Shown here: piece after piece, positions 55,095 through 63,832 of the stretch
How positions within the stretch are numbered: the stretch's first letter is position 1
How the letters are laid out: every line of letters begins with the position of its first letter
NCBI RefSeq assembly: GCF_022370835.2
Contig: NZ_CP092365.1
Coordinates: 3,534,001-3,598,000, forward strand
DNA from: Mycolicibacillus parakoreensis
GTDB taxonomy: Bacteria; Actinomycetota; Actinomycetes; Mycobacteriales; Mycobacteriaceae
Direction: 5' to 3'
Length of the DNA stretch: 64,000 nt
Position numbers and translations under genes: made by a program
Notes under the pieces: model-generated
What the model saw: only the letters and a program-made list of their open reading frames with translations
Told to the model about the DNA's origin: nothing
Database searches by the model: none

Positions 55095-56537
55095 TCAGCG
55101 GGCGGTCGGCACCCAGTTGCCGTGGAAGCCGGCCGGAACCCGATGCGGCAGGTGCACGCTGGCGACGGTGTCCAGTGTCTGCGCGTCGAGGATCGCCAGA
55201 TCGCTGCGGTCGGCGGCGGCGTCGTAGACGAAGCCCATCAGCACCCCGTCATCCTCGTTCGCGTCCGGCGCCGACGGGTGGAAGACGAACTCGCCCAGCT
55301 GCATTCCGACACCGAAGGATCGCTTCGCCGTGCCGTCGCCGACGAAGTCGTGTTTGATCAGCACCCCTTCCGGCTCGCCGTCGTCGACGCCGACCGCGTA
55401 ACCGAAGCGATTTCGGCGGCCGACGCGACGCTCGTCGACGCGGGGGAACTCCTGGGCCCGGTCGTCGATGCGCGACTCCCGCAGTTTGCCGTCGGCGAGG
55501 TCGATGGTCCACCGCTCCAGCGTCGGCGGGCCCTCCTCGGGCCCCCGCAGGTTGGTGTCGAACATCTTGGGGTGGCGCACCACGTCGAGCACGACGGTGT
55601 CACCGTCGTCGTGGGCGTTCATCGGATGGAACACGTAGCAGGGTTCGACCTCGAACCAGCGGACATCGGTGTTGTCGCCGTTGCGGGGCATCACGCCGAC
55701 CCGCGCGGGATAGCGCGGGTTCCACCGGTACGGCAGACCGAGGGCCTGCGGGGCGGGCATCGGCAGCCGCGCGGCGATGGGGTCGGGAATGCGCACCCGC
55801 CCGATCAGCGCCGAGATCATCAGTCGGGCCGGCAGCCGCAGCGCCCGCGGCACCGTCGCCTCGACGACCTGCTGGGCGTCGAAGGTCACCGGCAGGTCGT
55901 AGAGCACGACGTGGTTCTCGGTGAGCGAGAAGTCGTGCATCATCGGCGCACCGGTGACCTCGATGTCCACCGAGCGCCGCGCCCGCCCGTCGGCTCCGAT
56001 CACCGAGTACTGCACGGTGTTGCCGCGGTTGAACGCATACGACACCGCGTGCAGCTCCCCGGTGTCGGGGTCGCGCTTGGGGTGCGCGGTGTAGCCGCCC
56101 GGTAGGGTGCCGTCGAAATCGCACGGCCCGACGGTGTCGAGTTCGTCGGTGAGCTCATAGCAGGAGATGCCGCCCTCGATCAGCGCCAGCGTGCGCCCGG
56201 CGTGGCCGATGACGTTGGTGTTGGCGCCGATCGCCGACGGTCCGACGTGGCGACCCCGCGGCGCCGGTTCGCCGAGCGCGGCGCCGGCCTGCGGTGCGCG
56301 CACATACCGGTTCCGATACCACTCGGCCTTGCCGTCGCGCAGCCGAACGCCGTGCACCATGCCGTCACCCATGAACCAGTGATACAGCGCCGGATCGACC
56401 TCGCTGATCGGGTTCGGCCCGTTGCGCAGGTAGCGCCCGTCCAGGTAGCCGGGGATCGTGCCGGTGACCGGCAGATCGGTGAGCGTGTGTTCCTCGGCGA
56501 TCGGGGCGAAGCCCCCCTGCAGGTAGCGGTTGTCCAT
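55095..56537 (-). CDS. Carotenoid cleavage oxygenase (Rv0654 type)
   Basis: Encodes 480 residues, a seven-bladed propeller of the RPE65/CCD family. It splits a carotenoid or related double bond with O2 at an Fe(II) held by four His: TAHPK, MMHDFS, FHPMNAHDD and FHGNWVP at the end. The N-terminal YLDGRYLRNGPNP is a family mark. GGAAGGA precedes the ATG. It is divergent from a TetR gene with two palindromes between, matching the Rv0653c-Rv0654 arrangement. Confidence 0.93.
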   Translation of the reverse strand: MDNRYLQGGFAPIAEEHTLTDLPVTGTIPGYLDGRYLRNGPNPISEVDPALYHWFMGDGMVHGVRLRDGKAEWYRNRYVRAPQAGAALGEPAPRGRHVGPSAIGANTNVIGHAGRTLALIEGGISCYELTDELDTVGPCDFDGTLPGGYTAHPKRDPDTGELHAVSYAFNRGNTVQYSVIGADGRARRSVDIEVTGAPMMHDFSLTENHVVLYDLPVTFDAQQVVEATVPRALRLPARLMISALIGRVRIPDPIAARLPMPAPQALGLPYRWNPRYPARVGVMPRNGDNTDVRWFEVEPCYVFHPMNAHDDGDTVVLDVVRHPKMFDTNLRGPEEGPPTLERWTIDLADGKLRESRIDDRAQEFPRVDERRVGRRNRFGYAVGVDDGEPEGVLIKHDFVGDGTAKRSFGVGMQLGEFVFHPSAPDANEDDGVLMGFVYDAAADRSDLAILDAQTLDTVASVHLPHRVPAGFHGNWVPTAR

Positions 56538-56555
56538 GACCCGTCCTTCCGAAAC

Positions 56556-56590
56556 ATAACCTTGTTATGGTTCAGGTATAACACTGTTAT
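56556..56590. promoter_or_regulatory. Paired TetR operators ATAAC-N3-GTTAT
   Basis: ATAACCTTGTTAT (56556-56568, extended CATAACCTTGTTATG) and ATAACACTGTTAT (56578-56590), 22 bases apart, lie between carotenoid oxygenase and divergent TetR starts. Half-sites are identical to those at 38732-38775 but the spacer is three, not four. Confidence 0.85.
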
Positions 56591-56596
56591 GGCAGA

Positions 56597-57283
56597 ATGG
56601 CAAGGATGAGTTCGCAGCGCAGCGCTTCCACCAACACCGACACCCGGCAACGGTTGGTCGACGCCGGCATGCACCTGCTGCGCCGCGAGGGTCCCGAAGC
56701 CCTGCAGGCCCGCAAGCTCGCCGCGGAGATCGGCGCCTCCACGATGGCGGTCTACACCCACTTCGGCGGCATGACCGGACTGCTCGACGCGCTGGTCGCC
56801 GAATCGTTCCGGCAGTTCGGCGCGGCGCTGGCCGGCGCGTCGACCACCGACGATCCGATGGCGGATTTTTTCGTGATGGGCTTCGCCTACTGGGAGTTCG
56901 CGCGGCGCAGCCCGCAGCGCTACCGGCTGATGTTCGGGCTGGCGGCCCCCCATCTCTCCCGTGCGGTGCAGACCGACACGCCGGTGGCCGCGGCGACCTT
57001 CGAGCAGTTGGTCACCGCGGTGCGGCGCATGCTCGACACCGGGCAGCTGCGCGCCGACGACCCGGTCGACCTGGCCGGCCGGGTGTGGAGTCTGGTGCAC
57101 GGCATCGTGCTGCTGGAGATCGTGGGTGCCTTCGACGGCCACGACTCGGCGGGCCCGGGCGTTTACGCGCTCACCCACATCATGGGCCCGATGGTGGTCG
57201 ATCTGCTGGTCGGCATGGGCGCCGACCGCACCCGCCTCCAGCGTTCTCTGCACAAGGCACGCGACCGGCTGGCGGCCGACTGA
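56597..57283 (+). CDS. TetR/AcrR regulator of carotenoid oxygenase
   Basis: Encodes 228 residues, or 225 from the ATG at 56606. The helix-turn-helix is LVDAGMHLLRREGPEALQARKLAAEIGASTMAVYTHFGGMTGL, near-identical in its recognition helix to the regulator at 38782. DDPMADFFVMGFAYWEFARRSPQRYRLMFGL continues the similarity. It likely represses itself and the oxygenase via the ATAAC palindromes. Gene order matches Rv0653c. Confidence 0.92.
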   Translation: MARMSSQRSASTNTDTRQRLVDAGMHLLRREGPEALQARKLAAEIGASTMAVYTHFGGMTGLLDALVAESFRQFGAALAGASTTDDPMADFFVMGFAYWEFARRSPQRYRLMFGLAAPHLSRAVQTDTPVAAATFEQLVTAVRRMLDTGQLRADDPVDLAGRVWSLVHGIVLLEIVGAFDGHDSAGPGVYALTHIMGPMVVDLLVGMGADRTRLQRSLHKARDRLAAD

Positions 57284-57395
57284 GTTCGCCCGCGGCGCCC
57301 TGCCCAGTCTCATTCTAGGTCGACACCGGGGGCTTGCGGCAAGACCCCTGTCGTGGGGCACACTGCGGTGATCATCGGTAGAAATCGAGGGGGCG

Positions 57396-57827
57396 ATGGT
57401 GGCCGAAGCGCCGAAACCATTTGTGGCACATCAATCGGGGGCATACCTACACGGCACGAAGGCCGACCTGGCGGTCGGTGATCTGCTGGTGCCCGGACGC
57501 CGGTCGAACTTCGAGGCCGACCGGGTGTCGAACCACGTGTACATCACCCGCACGCTCGACGCCGCCGTGTGGGGTGCCGAGCTCGCCCTCGGCGCCGGAC
57601 CCGGACGCGTCTACCTGGTCGCGCCGCAGGGGATCGTGGAGGACGATCCGAACGTGACCGACGCGAAGTACCCGGGCAACCCGACCCTGTCCTACCGCAC
57701 CCGGCAGCCGGTGGCGGTGATCGGTGAGGTCACCGACTGGGTCGGGCACTCCGACGACCAGCTCGACGCCATGCGCACGCTTCTGGACGACCTGCGCCGC
57801 CGCGGTGAGGCGGTCATCTACGACTGA
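57396..57827 (+). CDS. arr: Rifamycin ADP-ribosyltransferase Arr
   Basis: Encodes 143 residues, the family length. It transfers ADP-ribose from NAD to the C23 hydroxyl of rifamycins, inactivating them. YLHGTKADLAVGDLLVPGRRSNF carries the His at the NAD site; NHVYITRTLDAAVWGAELA, GRVYLVAPQGIVEDDPNVTDAKYPGNPT and EVTDWVG are hallmark Arr blocks, including the late Asp region. GAGGGGGC precedes the ATG. It converges on rmlA. Present in many nontuberculous mycobacteria and absent from the tuberculosis complex. Confidence 0.95.
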   Translation: MVAEAPKPFVAHQSGAYLHGTKADLAVGDLLVPGRRSNFEADRVSNHVYITRTLDAAVWGAELALGAGPGRVYLVAPQGIVEDDPNVTDAKYPGNPTLSYRTRQPVAVIGEVTDWVGHSDDQLDAMRTLLDDLRRRGEAVIYD

Positions 57828-57837
57828 GCTCGTCGCC

Positions 57838-58725
57838 TCAGCGCAGCACCCCGAAGTCCGGACCCTGCTCGAGAAGGTCCAGCAGGTAACTGCCGTAGCC
57901 GGATTTGAGCAGGGCGTGGGCGCGGGCGGCGAGCTGCTCGTCGTCGATGAACCCGCGTCGCCACGCCACCTCCTCGGGCACACTGATTTTCAGTCCCTGC
58001 CGACGCTCCAGGGTGCGCACGTAGTCGCTGGCGTCGAGCAGGGAGTCGAAGGTGCCGGTGTCCAGCCAGGCGGTGCCGCGCGCCAGCACCTCGACGGTCA
58101 ACCGGCCCTGCTCGAGATAGGTCTGGTTGATCTCGGTGATCTCGTACTCCCCGCGCGGTGACGGCCGCAGACCACGGGCGATCTCGATGACGTCGTTGTC
58201 GTAGAAGTACAGCCCCGGCACCGCATAGTGGGATTTGGGAACGGCGGGTTTCTCCTCGATCGAGACCGGCCGGTGGTCGGCATCGAATTCCACCACGCCG
58301 TACGCCGACGGATTGGCGACCCGGTAGGCGAAAATCGCTCCGCCCGCGACACTTTGAAATCGGCTCAGACTCGTCCCGAGCTCGGGTCCGTAGAAGATGT
58401 TGTCGCCCAACACCAACGCGACCGATCCGTCACCGATGTGGTCGGCACCGATGACGAAAGCCTGTGCCAGGCCGTTGGGTTCGTCTTGGATCGCGTAACT
58501 GAGGTTGATGCCGAACGCGGAGCCGTCACCGAGGAGCCGTTGGAAGCCCGGCGCGTCGTGGCCGGTGGTGATCACCTGGATGTCGCTCAGGCCCGCCATG
58601 ATCAGCGTCGACAGCGGGTAGTAGATCAGCGGCTTGTCGTACACCGGCAGCAGCTGTTTGCTGACGCCGTTGGTGATGGGATACAGGCGAGTGCCCGAAC
58701 CGCCGGCCAGGATGATCCCGCGCAT
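57838..58725 (-). CDS. rmlA: Glucose-1-phosphate thymidylyltransferase RmlA
   Basis: Encodes 295 residues. It joins dTTP and glucose-1-phosphate into dTDP-glucose, the first step to dTDP-rhamnose for the rhamnosyl linker of arabinogalactan. [18 protein letters not shown] is the nucleotide loop, [21 protein letters not shown] contains the Gln/Lys, and [22 protein letters not shown] and GTAWLDTGT are present. A TAGGCT box ends seven bases before the ATG, so it is probably leaderless with its own promoter, although two same-strand genes precede it. Confidence 0.97.
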   Translation of the reverse strand: MRGIILAGGSGTRLYPITNGVSKQLLPVYDKPLIYYPLSTLIMAGLSDIQVITTGHDAPGFQRLLGDGSAFGINLSYAIQDEPNGLAQAFVIGADHIGDGSVALVLGDNIFYGPELGTSLSRFQSVAGGAIFAYRVANPSAYGVVEFDADHRPVSIEEKPAVPKSHYAVPGLYFYDNDVIEIARGLRPSPRGEYEITEINQTYLEQGRLTVEVLARGTAWLDTGTFDSLLDASDYVRTLERRQGLKISVPEEVAWRRGFIDDEQLAARAHALLKSGYGSYLLDLLEQGPDFGVLR

Positions 58726-58731
58726 GTGGTG

Positions 58732-58737
58732 AGCCTA
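58732..58737 (-). promoter_or_regulatory. Predicted -10 box for leaderless rmlA
   Basis: TAGGCT on the minus strand, seven bases before the ATG, lying in the 17-base gap after the SnoaL-like gene. Confidence 0.5.
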
Positions 58738-58742
58738 GGGGA

Positions 58743-59105
58743 TCAGTCGATGCGGTCAGCCTCGGTGAGGCGGGTCGCGGCCAGCGCCGCATCGAGGTCG
58801 GGGTGGCGGAAGACCGAGGTGACCTGGTCGTCGACCACCTGAAAAGCCGCCGCCTCCACCGGCGCGTCGGGGTCCTCGGGGATCAGCTCGACGACCACCA
58901 CCCCGTCGTGGATGTACATCCGGCCCAGCTTGGTGATGATCGTCACCGTCTGCGCCCACTCCCGCAGTGCGCGATGCCCCTGTCCGGCGGCGTGCGGCTG
59001 CGCCACCTCGATGCCGTCGCTGGACAACGACTCCAGCGTGGTCAGATCCCGGGCGGCCAGCGCGTCGTGCCAGGCCAGAACGGTGGCCATCTCCGATGTC
59101 GTCAT
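58743..59105 (-). CDS. SnoaL-like small protein (Rv0333 type)
   Basis: Encodes 120 residues. The fold pattern VLAWHDALAARDLTTLESLSSDGIEVAQPHAAGQGHRALREWA..VVVELIPEDPDAPVEAAAFQVVDDQVTSVFRHPDLDAALAA is NTF2/SnoaL-like. It may bind a small ligand; no catalysis is shown. The ATG at 59105 is preferred because the longer frame is a shadow of the next gene. Order with rmlA matches Rv0333. Confidence 0.8.
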   Translation of the reverse strand: MTTSEMATVLAWHDALAARDLTTLESLSSDGIEVAQPHAAGQGHRALREWAQTVTIITKLGRMYIHDGVVVVELIPEDPDAPVEAAAFQVVDDQVTSVFRHPDLDAALAATRLTEADRID

Positions 59106-59131
59106 GTCCTGCAAAATACCCTGTGGCGCGC

Positions 59132-59896
59132 TCAGAACGGCGTGCGGTCCAACCACTGCTGCCACACCGCGGCGTCCCCGAACATCTCGATGCCGCTGTC
59201 GGCGACCGGGATGCGCCGCAGGGTGGCCAACAGCAGGTCGGTGGCGCTCCCGCGCAGCGCCACACTGCCCTTGCCGTGTTCGTGCGACCACCGCAGCCCG
59301 TCGGGGCCGCCGTGGATCGTCCACTCCCCCGCCGCCCCGAGATCGGCGTCGGTGACGTGCAGGTGCACGCTCTGGCCGTCGGCGAGCGGGGCGGGACCGG
59401 ACCCACGCCCGGCGAGCCCGCTCGCCAGTTCCAGCCATTCGGTGACGGCGTCGGCCGCCAACTCCGGCGGCAGACCGGCCAGGCCCGGTTCACCGGTGAG
59501 CGCCAGGGCGGCGTCGGCGCGGTGCACGATCACCTCGTGCAGGCGCCGGCGGATCCACCACCGGGCGGGCTGCGGGCCCACGAACGTCCACACCGGGGTG
59601 TCGGGGCCGGTCGCGGCGGTCGCGTCGAGGAGTTTCTGCGCCCCGGCGTGCAGCCAGTCCAGCGCCGCATCCGGGTCGGCGGGCGGTTTGCCGCCGGGCA
59701 CCGACCGCGGATCGACCGGGGTGTCCGCGGGCTCGGCGACGATCGCCGCGGCCCACAGGTTGCCGCGCCCGACGTGGCGGAACAGCTGGTTCAGCGTCCA
59801 CTGCGGGCAGGTGGGCACCGGTGTGTCCGGGTCGCCGCCGCCGATCAGTTCCCCGAAGGCGCGGTTCTGGTCCACAAACGCCGCCGTGAAATCCAC
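59132..59896 (-). CDS. Maleylpyruvate isomerase-type mycothiol-binding protein (Rv0332 type)
   Basis: Encodes 254 residues. The N-terminal DinB/MDMPI helical bundle (VPTCPQWTLNQLFRHVGRGNLWAAAIV..RWWIRRRLHEVIVHRADAALAL) carries the three His expected for the metal (RHVG, HEVIVHR). A C-terminal MDMPI_C domain (VHLHVTDADLGAAGEWTIHGG..GSATDLLLATLRRI) follows. Such proteins catalyse mycothiol-dependent reactions. A TAGCCT box ends eight bases before the GTG, indicating a leaderless start. It precedes the SnoaL-like gene by 26 bases. Confidence 0.87.
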   Translation of the reverse strand: MDFTAAFVDQNRAFGELIGGGDPDTPVPTCPQWTLNQLFRHVGRGNLWAAAIVAEPADTPVDPRSVPGGKPPADPDAALDWLHAGAQKLLDATAATGPDTPVWTFVGPQPARWWIRRRLHEVIVHRADAALALTGEPGLAGLPPELAADAVTEWLELASGLAGRGSGPAPLADGQSVHLHVTDADLGAAGEWTIHGGPDGLRWSHEHGKGSVALRGSATDLLLATLRRIPVADSGIEMFGDAAVWQQWLDRTPF

Positions 59897-59965
59897 GAGT
59901 TTCAGGCTAGTGGATCGACGCCGCCGACCTCACCGAGTTGGACGGGCCGGCCCACCGGCGCGGCC

Positions 59966-61495
59966 TCACAGACCGGGGATCCCGGGGATGTCCCACTTGC
60001 CGCCGCCGCGACCGTGACCGTGACCGCCACCGCCGATGATCGGGATCTTCGGCGGCTTCCAGCCGTCGTGGTCGTGGTCGCCGCCGCGGCGCGGCCCGTC
60101 CCGGTCGCGGCCACCGCGTTTGCCGGGCGGATCGAAATCGGGCAGACCCGGGATCGGCAACGGCACGACCACCGGCGGCGGGGGCGGGGCCGCCGGGGGT
60201 GGCGGTGGCGCAGCCGGCGCCGGCGCCGGCGCGGGGGCGGCCGGGGCCGGGGCCTGGACCACCGGGGCCTTCGGCGCCTGGGTCTGCGGCGCAGGCGCGT
60301 TCTCGGGGGCCGGCGCGGGCGCCTCCGGGGCCGGGGCCGGGGCCGGGGCCTTCGGCGGCGGGGGCGGTGGCTCCTGCGGTTTCGGTGGGGCCGCCTTCTC
60401 GCTGGGCACCACCCGCGCCCCGGGATGGGGGTTGGGCGACTGGGGCGAGTCGAGGCCGACCAGCACCGAGATCACCAGCGCGGTGATCGCGACGACGACG
60501 ACCGACCCGGCCCCGCCGACCAGCAGCCGCAGCCGCCCCCGCGGGTCCTCCTCGGCGGCGCGGAAGTCGAGCATGCCGGAGTCGAGGCGCTCGGGTTCGT
60601 CGGCGTCGGCGGCGGCCGCGGTGTCGACGTGTTCGGGGTTCTCGCCCTCGACCGCGCCGGGGACCGCACTGTAGGCCAGTGCGCCGTTGTCGCTGGTGGC
60701 GTCGTAGTCGATCGCGCCGGGCAGCGCGGTCAGCCACGCCCGCATCGCCCCGGAGTCCAGCGATCCGGTGCCGAAGTCCTGGGCCCACGCCATCGCCCGG
60801 GTCGACGAGGCGAACAGCGGGGCGTGCGCGCTGGCCAGCGCGGCGCCGCGACCCATCGCCAACGCCGGTTCCCCGGGCACGTTGACCGGCAACCGGGTGG
60901 CCGATTCCAACCGTGATTTGACCGCCGAGGTCATCACGCCGGAGCCGACGACGAATATCCCGTCGGGCGGGTCGGGCACCTCGGCGACGCTGGCGACCAA
61001 CGTCGCCAGTTCGTCGGTGAGGTCCTCCTCGCAGTCCTCGTGCACCAGCCGGTGGCGACGCACGTCGGCGATCGCGCCGTCGGCGGATTCCACGGTCGCC
61101 AACGTGGCGGTTCCGGGCTGCACGAACAGCAGGGCGGTGCGCGCATGGCCGGTCTCGCTGCCGACGCTCTGGGTCAGCGCGACCGCCGCCAGAAACGCCG
61201 AGACGACCATGACGTCGTCGACCCGGTGGCGGACCAACGCGTCGCGCAGCAGGTCGGCCTCGATCGGGTCGTTGAACGACACCCCGATCGACGTCAGCTG
61301 GTGGCCGGCGTTGACCGCGCCGGCGCGGGCGCCGTCGATCGCGTTGACCACCTGCTCGGCCACCGATTCACCGGCGGCGACGTCGAACTCGTCACGATCG
61401 ACGGTCACCCCGTCGGCGCTCTCCCCCTCGATCACGACCATCCGAACGGCCGGTGAGGATGCGGTGGCCAGCGACACGCCTAACGCGATGTCCAC
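59966..61495 (-). CDS. Actin-like fold membrane protein with Pro-rich tail (DUF7159-like)
   Basis: Encodes 509 residues. The first ~280 are soluble and Ala/Val-rich with repeated beta-alpha units (MDIALGVSLATASSPAVRMVVIEG.., SIGVSFNDPIEADLLRDALV, GIFVVGSGVMTSAVKSRLE), an actin/Hsp70-like layout without a full set of ATP motifs. A membrane helix (LRLLVGGAGSVVVVAITALVISVLVG, ~330) leads to an exported Pro/Ala tail (APAPAPAAPPPPPA) and a Gly/His/Asp-rich end (GGGGHGHGRGGGKWDIPGIPGL). The GTG follows AGGGAGGGG. It echoes the protein at 48270 in architecture. Function unknown. Confidence 0.72.
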   Translation of the reverse strand: MDIALGVSLATASSPAVRMVVIEGESADGVTVDRDEFDVAAGESVAEQVVNAIDGARAGAVNAGHQLTSIGVSFNDPIEADLLRDALVRHRVDDVMVVSAFLAAVALTQSVGSETGHARTALLFVQPGTATLATVESADGAIADVRRHRLVHEDCEEDLTDELATLVASVAEVPDPPDGIFVVGSGVMTSAVKSRLESATRLPVNVPGEPALAMGRGAALASAHAPLFASSTRAMAWAQDFGTGSLDSGAMRAWLTALPGAIDYDATSDNGALAYSAVPGAVEGENPEHVDTAAAADADEPERLDSGMLDFRAAEEDPRGRLRLLVGGAGSVVVVAITALVISVLVGLDSPQSPNPHPGARVVPSEKAAPPKPQEPPPPPPKAPAPAPAPEAPAPAPENAPAPQTQAPKAPVVQAPAPAAPAPAPAPAAPPPPPAAPPPPPVVVPLPIPGLPDFDPPGKRGGRDRDGPRRGGDHDHDGWKPPKIPIIGGGGHGHGRGGGKWDIPGIPGL

Positions 61496-61780
61496 GACCC
61501 CTCCCTAGCGTCGGCAACGAACTCGCTGGTGATTCCTGTATAGCGGATCGGCCGTGCACCCCCGCCAGGCCCACCCGGTCTGAAGGCTCCGGTGTCTGCA
61601 ACGGCACGGCAACCGATATGCCGACCCTACGCGTAGAAACCGGTCAAAAAAATTTAGAACGCCGAAGCACCGTCGTGAACTGGCGCAACGCGGCGTGTGA
61701 TTTTTTCGGCGTGTCGCGCCGGGATAGGGCGATCTCACGCCAGACGCGCAGACGCGGCGTCGTCGGGCCCCGATCTCCGG
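61496..61780. other. Intergenic region upstream of the Pro-rich protein
   Basis: 285 bases without a supported gene. A TATACA hexamer on the minus strand near 61540 may be the -10 box of the Pro-rich protein. A lower-GC stretch with CAAAAAAATTTAGAAC lies near 61645. Open frames here have no conserved features. Confidence 0.5.
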
Positions 61781-62347
61781 TCAGGGAACGAAGTTCTGGT
61801 AGGAGCGCGACGGGGTGGGCCCGCGCTGGCCCTGATACTTCGAGCCGACCCGGGTGCTGCCGTAGGGGTGCTCGGCGGGGCTGGTCAGCCGCAGCAGGCA
61901 CAGCTGGCCGATCTTCATCCCCGGCCACAGCGTGATCGGCAGGTTGGCGACGTTGGAGAGCTCCAGGGTGATGTGCCCGCTGAAACCGGGGTCGATGAAC
62001 CCGGCGGTGGAGTGGGTGAGCAACCCCAGCCGGCCCAGCGACGACTTGCCCTCCAGACGGCCGGCCAGGTCGTCGGGCAGGGTGAACAGCTCCAGGGTGG
62101 CGCCCAGCACGAACTCCCCGGGATGCAGGACAAACGGCTCGCCGTCGACCGATTCGACCAGGCTGGTCAGGTCGTCCTGCTGGCGGGCGGGGTCGATGTG
62201 GGTGTAGCGGGTGTTGTTGAACACCCGGAACAGGCTGTCGAGGCGCACGTCGATGCTGGAGGGCTGCACCAAGGTGTCGTCGAACGGGTCGATGCCCAGC
62301 CGCCCGGCGGCGATGTCGGCGCGCAGGTCACGATCGGAGAGCAGCAC
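61781..62347 (-). CDS. dcd: dCTP deaminase (bifunctional dCTP deaminase/dUTPase type)
   Basis: Encodes 188 residues. It converts dCTP to dUMP in mycobacteria, feeding dTMP synthesis. [19 protein letters not shown] is the family N-terminus; [36 protein letters not shown] (Ser, Arg and catalytic Glu) and [15 protein letters not shown] are dUTPase-fold motifs. Encoded next to tRNA-Gly as in M. tuberculosis (Rv0321). Confidence 0.96.
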   Translation of the reverse strand: MLLSDRDLRADIAAGRLGIDPFDDTLVQPSSIDVRLDSLFRVFNNTRYTHIDPARQQDDLTSLVESVDGEPFVLHPGEFVLGATLELFTLPDDLAGRLEGKSSLGRLGLLTHSTAGFIDPGFSGHITLELSNVANLPITLWPGMKIGQLCLLRLTSPAEHPYGSTRVGSKYQGQRGPTPSRSYQNFVP

Positions 62348-62503
62348 CCGATGAGCCTATCCGCTGGGGTGCGCAGGCCCGCCGGCGCCGGAGCAAACCG
62401 CGCCACGCGCGGCGACGATCCGGGGATGACCGGGGTTTTTCCCCGGCGGCGACCTGCGGTGAGAGGCGGATACCGGCGGGTGCTAGCCTGCGAGGGCACC
62501 TGC

Positions 62504-62577
62504 GCCGATGTAGTTCAATGGTAGAACATCAGCTTCCCAAGCTGAGAACGCGGGTTCGATTCCCGTCATCGGCTCCA
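62504..62577 (+). tRNA. tRNA-Gly (CCC)
   Basis: Cloverleaf: acceptor GCCGATG with CATCGGC, anticodon stem TCAGC/GCTGA with loop TTCCCAA (anticodon CCC, reading GGG), T-arm CGGGTTCGATTCCCG and an encoded CCA. The 3' end faces an integrase gene, so it is the likely attachment site of the element beyond. Confidence 0.96.
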
Positions 62578-62584
62578 CTCTGAC

Positions 62585-62598
62585 CAGCATCGATGCTG
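62585..62598. repeat. 14-bp perfect palindrome between tRNA and integrase
   Basis: CAGCATCGATGCTG is a perfect palindrome eight bases past the tRNA CCA. It may be part of the attachment or integrase-binding region. No second copy is visible here. Confidence 0.4.
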
Positions 62599-62612
62599 TT
62601 CGATAGCGTCGA

Positions 62613-62629
62613 ACACCCCTTTCGGGTGT
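62613..62629. terminator. Hairpin ACACCC/GGGTGT near the integrase end
   Basis: A 6-bp stem with a 5-base loop CTTTC, between the tRNA and the integrase stop. It could end the tRNA transcript or that of the convergent integrase. Confidence 0.5.
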
Positions 62630-62638
62630 CACAGAATG

Positions 62639-63832
62639 TCACAACTCCCCCGTAACTCGATCCAAGCTGCTCCCCGCCTGGCGCAGCGCATCGTCCTGTG
62701 AATGGGCGTACAGCCGCATGGTGAGAGAGGCATCCTTGTGGCCGATCCAGGCGGCAACCACCGCAGTCGGCACACCGTCGAGGTGCATCAGCGTGGCGCA
62801 CGTGTGGCGGGCCGCGTGGAGCTTGATATGCCGGATACCCGCCGCCTCAACGGCCTGGCGCCAGTACCGAGAGAGGGTCTGCGGTGCATACGGCTGGCCG
62901 ACCTCATTGCTCACAACGTATTCACCCGGCCCATACGACGGGCCGACGGCAAGCCGCTCCGCCGCCTGCCGTGATCGCGCCGCCCGAAGCACCATCTTCA
63001 TACGATCCGTTAAGGGCAGCTCCCTCCGCGATGTGGCTGATTTCGGCTGATTCTCTACCGACGTGTTCCCGGCCTGAACCCGGTTGTTCGCCACCCGCAG
63101 CACACCGGCATCAAGGTCAACATCACCCCAGCGGAGGCCGGCGATCTCACCGCGCCGCAACCCTGATAAAGCCAACTCCCACGCATGAGCAAGGCGATCT
63201 TGGCCCAGCGACGCCCGGAGCGCCCGCACCTCGGCGACGGTGAACGTCTCTACCTCCGAATGGGGCACTTCCACCCGAGATACCAATTCGGCCGGGTTCC
63301 GAGCAATGAGACCCTGCCGCTGGGCATCAGCAAGCACCTGCTCGATGGTGGAGATCACCTTGTTCACCGCCACGGCTGACCATGGCTGACGAACGCGCCC
63401 CAGGGGTGTCTTGGTGCCACCGGCCACCAGGTCGGCCACCAGAACGTCGATATGGGCCTTTGTGAGGCGCTGCACCGGGAGCTCGCCGTACCGCTGTCGC
63501 AACGGACCCAAGTCATATTCGAGTTTCGACAGCGACGACGCCCGCAGCCGGTGCCGACCCGCAATGTAGTTCGCGCAAACCCTATCCACAGTGATAGAGG
63601 TCCGGGGGATAAAAGTGCCCTTCGCGGTGGCGTCGGTGATCTCCGCCAGTGCCTTGCGTGCTTCCCGTTCGGTCGCGTACCGGCGGCGTGTCTGCTGCCG
63701 GCGTCCCGTCACCGGATTAAGGCCGGTATCCACCGTGACCTGATACCGCACAACGGATTTACCCGTCCGCCGATCCTGTACTTCTATTTTCCGGATCTGC
63801 GGCGGCAGTTGCCGGCGGCGAGGGCTAGTCAT
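62639..63832 (-). CDS. Tyrosine-type site-specific integrase
   Basis: Encodes 397 residues. There is an N-terminal AP2-like arm-binding domain (YQVTVDTGLNPVTGRRQQTRRRYATEREARKAL), a core-binding SAM-like domain (~65-165) and a catalytic domain with the R-H-R-H-Y set: ALSGLRRGEIAGLRW, HAARHTCATLM, WIGHKDASLTMRLYAHS (Tyr nucleophile). It integrates phage or island DNA, here most likely at the tRNA-Gly 3' end. The ATG at 63832 (MTSPRRRQL) overlaps the stop of the small upstream gene. Confidence 0.93.
   Translation of the reverse strand: MTSPRRRQLPPQIRKIEVQDRRTGKSVVRYQVTVDTGLNPVTGRRQQTRRRYATEREARKALAEITDATAKGTFIPRTSITVDRVCANYIAGRHRLRASSLSKLEYDLGPLRQRYGELPVQRLTKAHIDVLVADLVAGGTKTPLGRVRQPWSAVAVNKVISTIEQVLADAQRQGLIARNPAELVSRVEVPHSEVETFTVAEVRALRASLGQDRLAHAWELALSGLRRGEIAGLRWGDVDLDAGVLRVANNRVQAGNTSVENQPKSATSRRELPLTDRMKMVLRAARSRQAAERLAVGPSYGPGEYVVSNEVGQPYAPQTLSRYWRQAVEAAGIRHIKLHAARHTCATLMHLDGVPTAVVAAWIGHKDASLTMRLYAHSQDDALRQAGSSLDRVTGEL

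Noticed and set aside
61600..61780. Small genes in the low-GC gap before dcd
   Set aside because: Short frames have no ribosome sites, no conserved motifs and conflict with each other.
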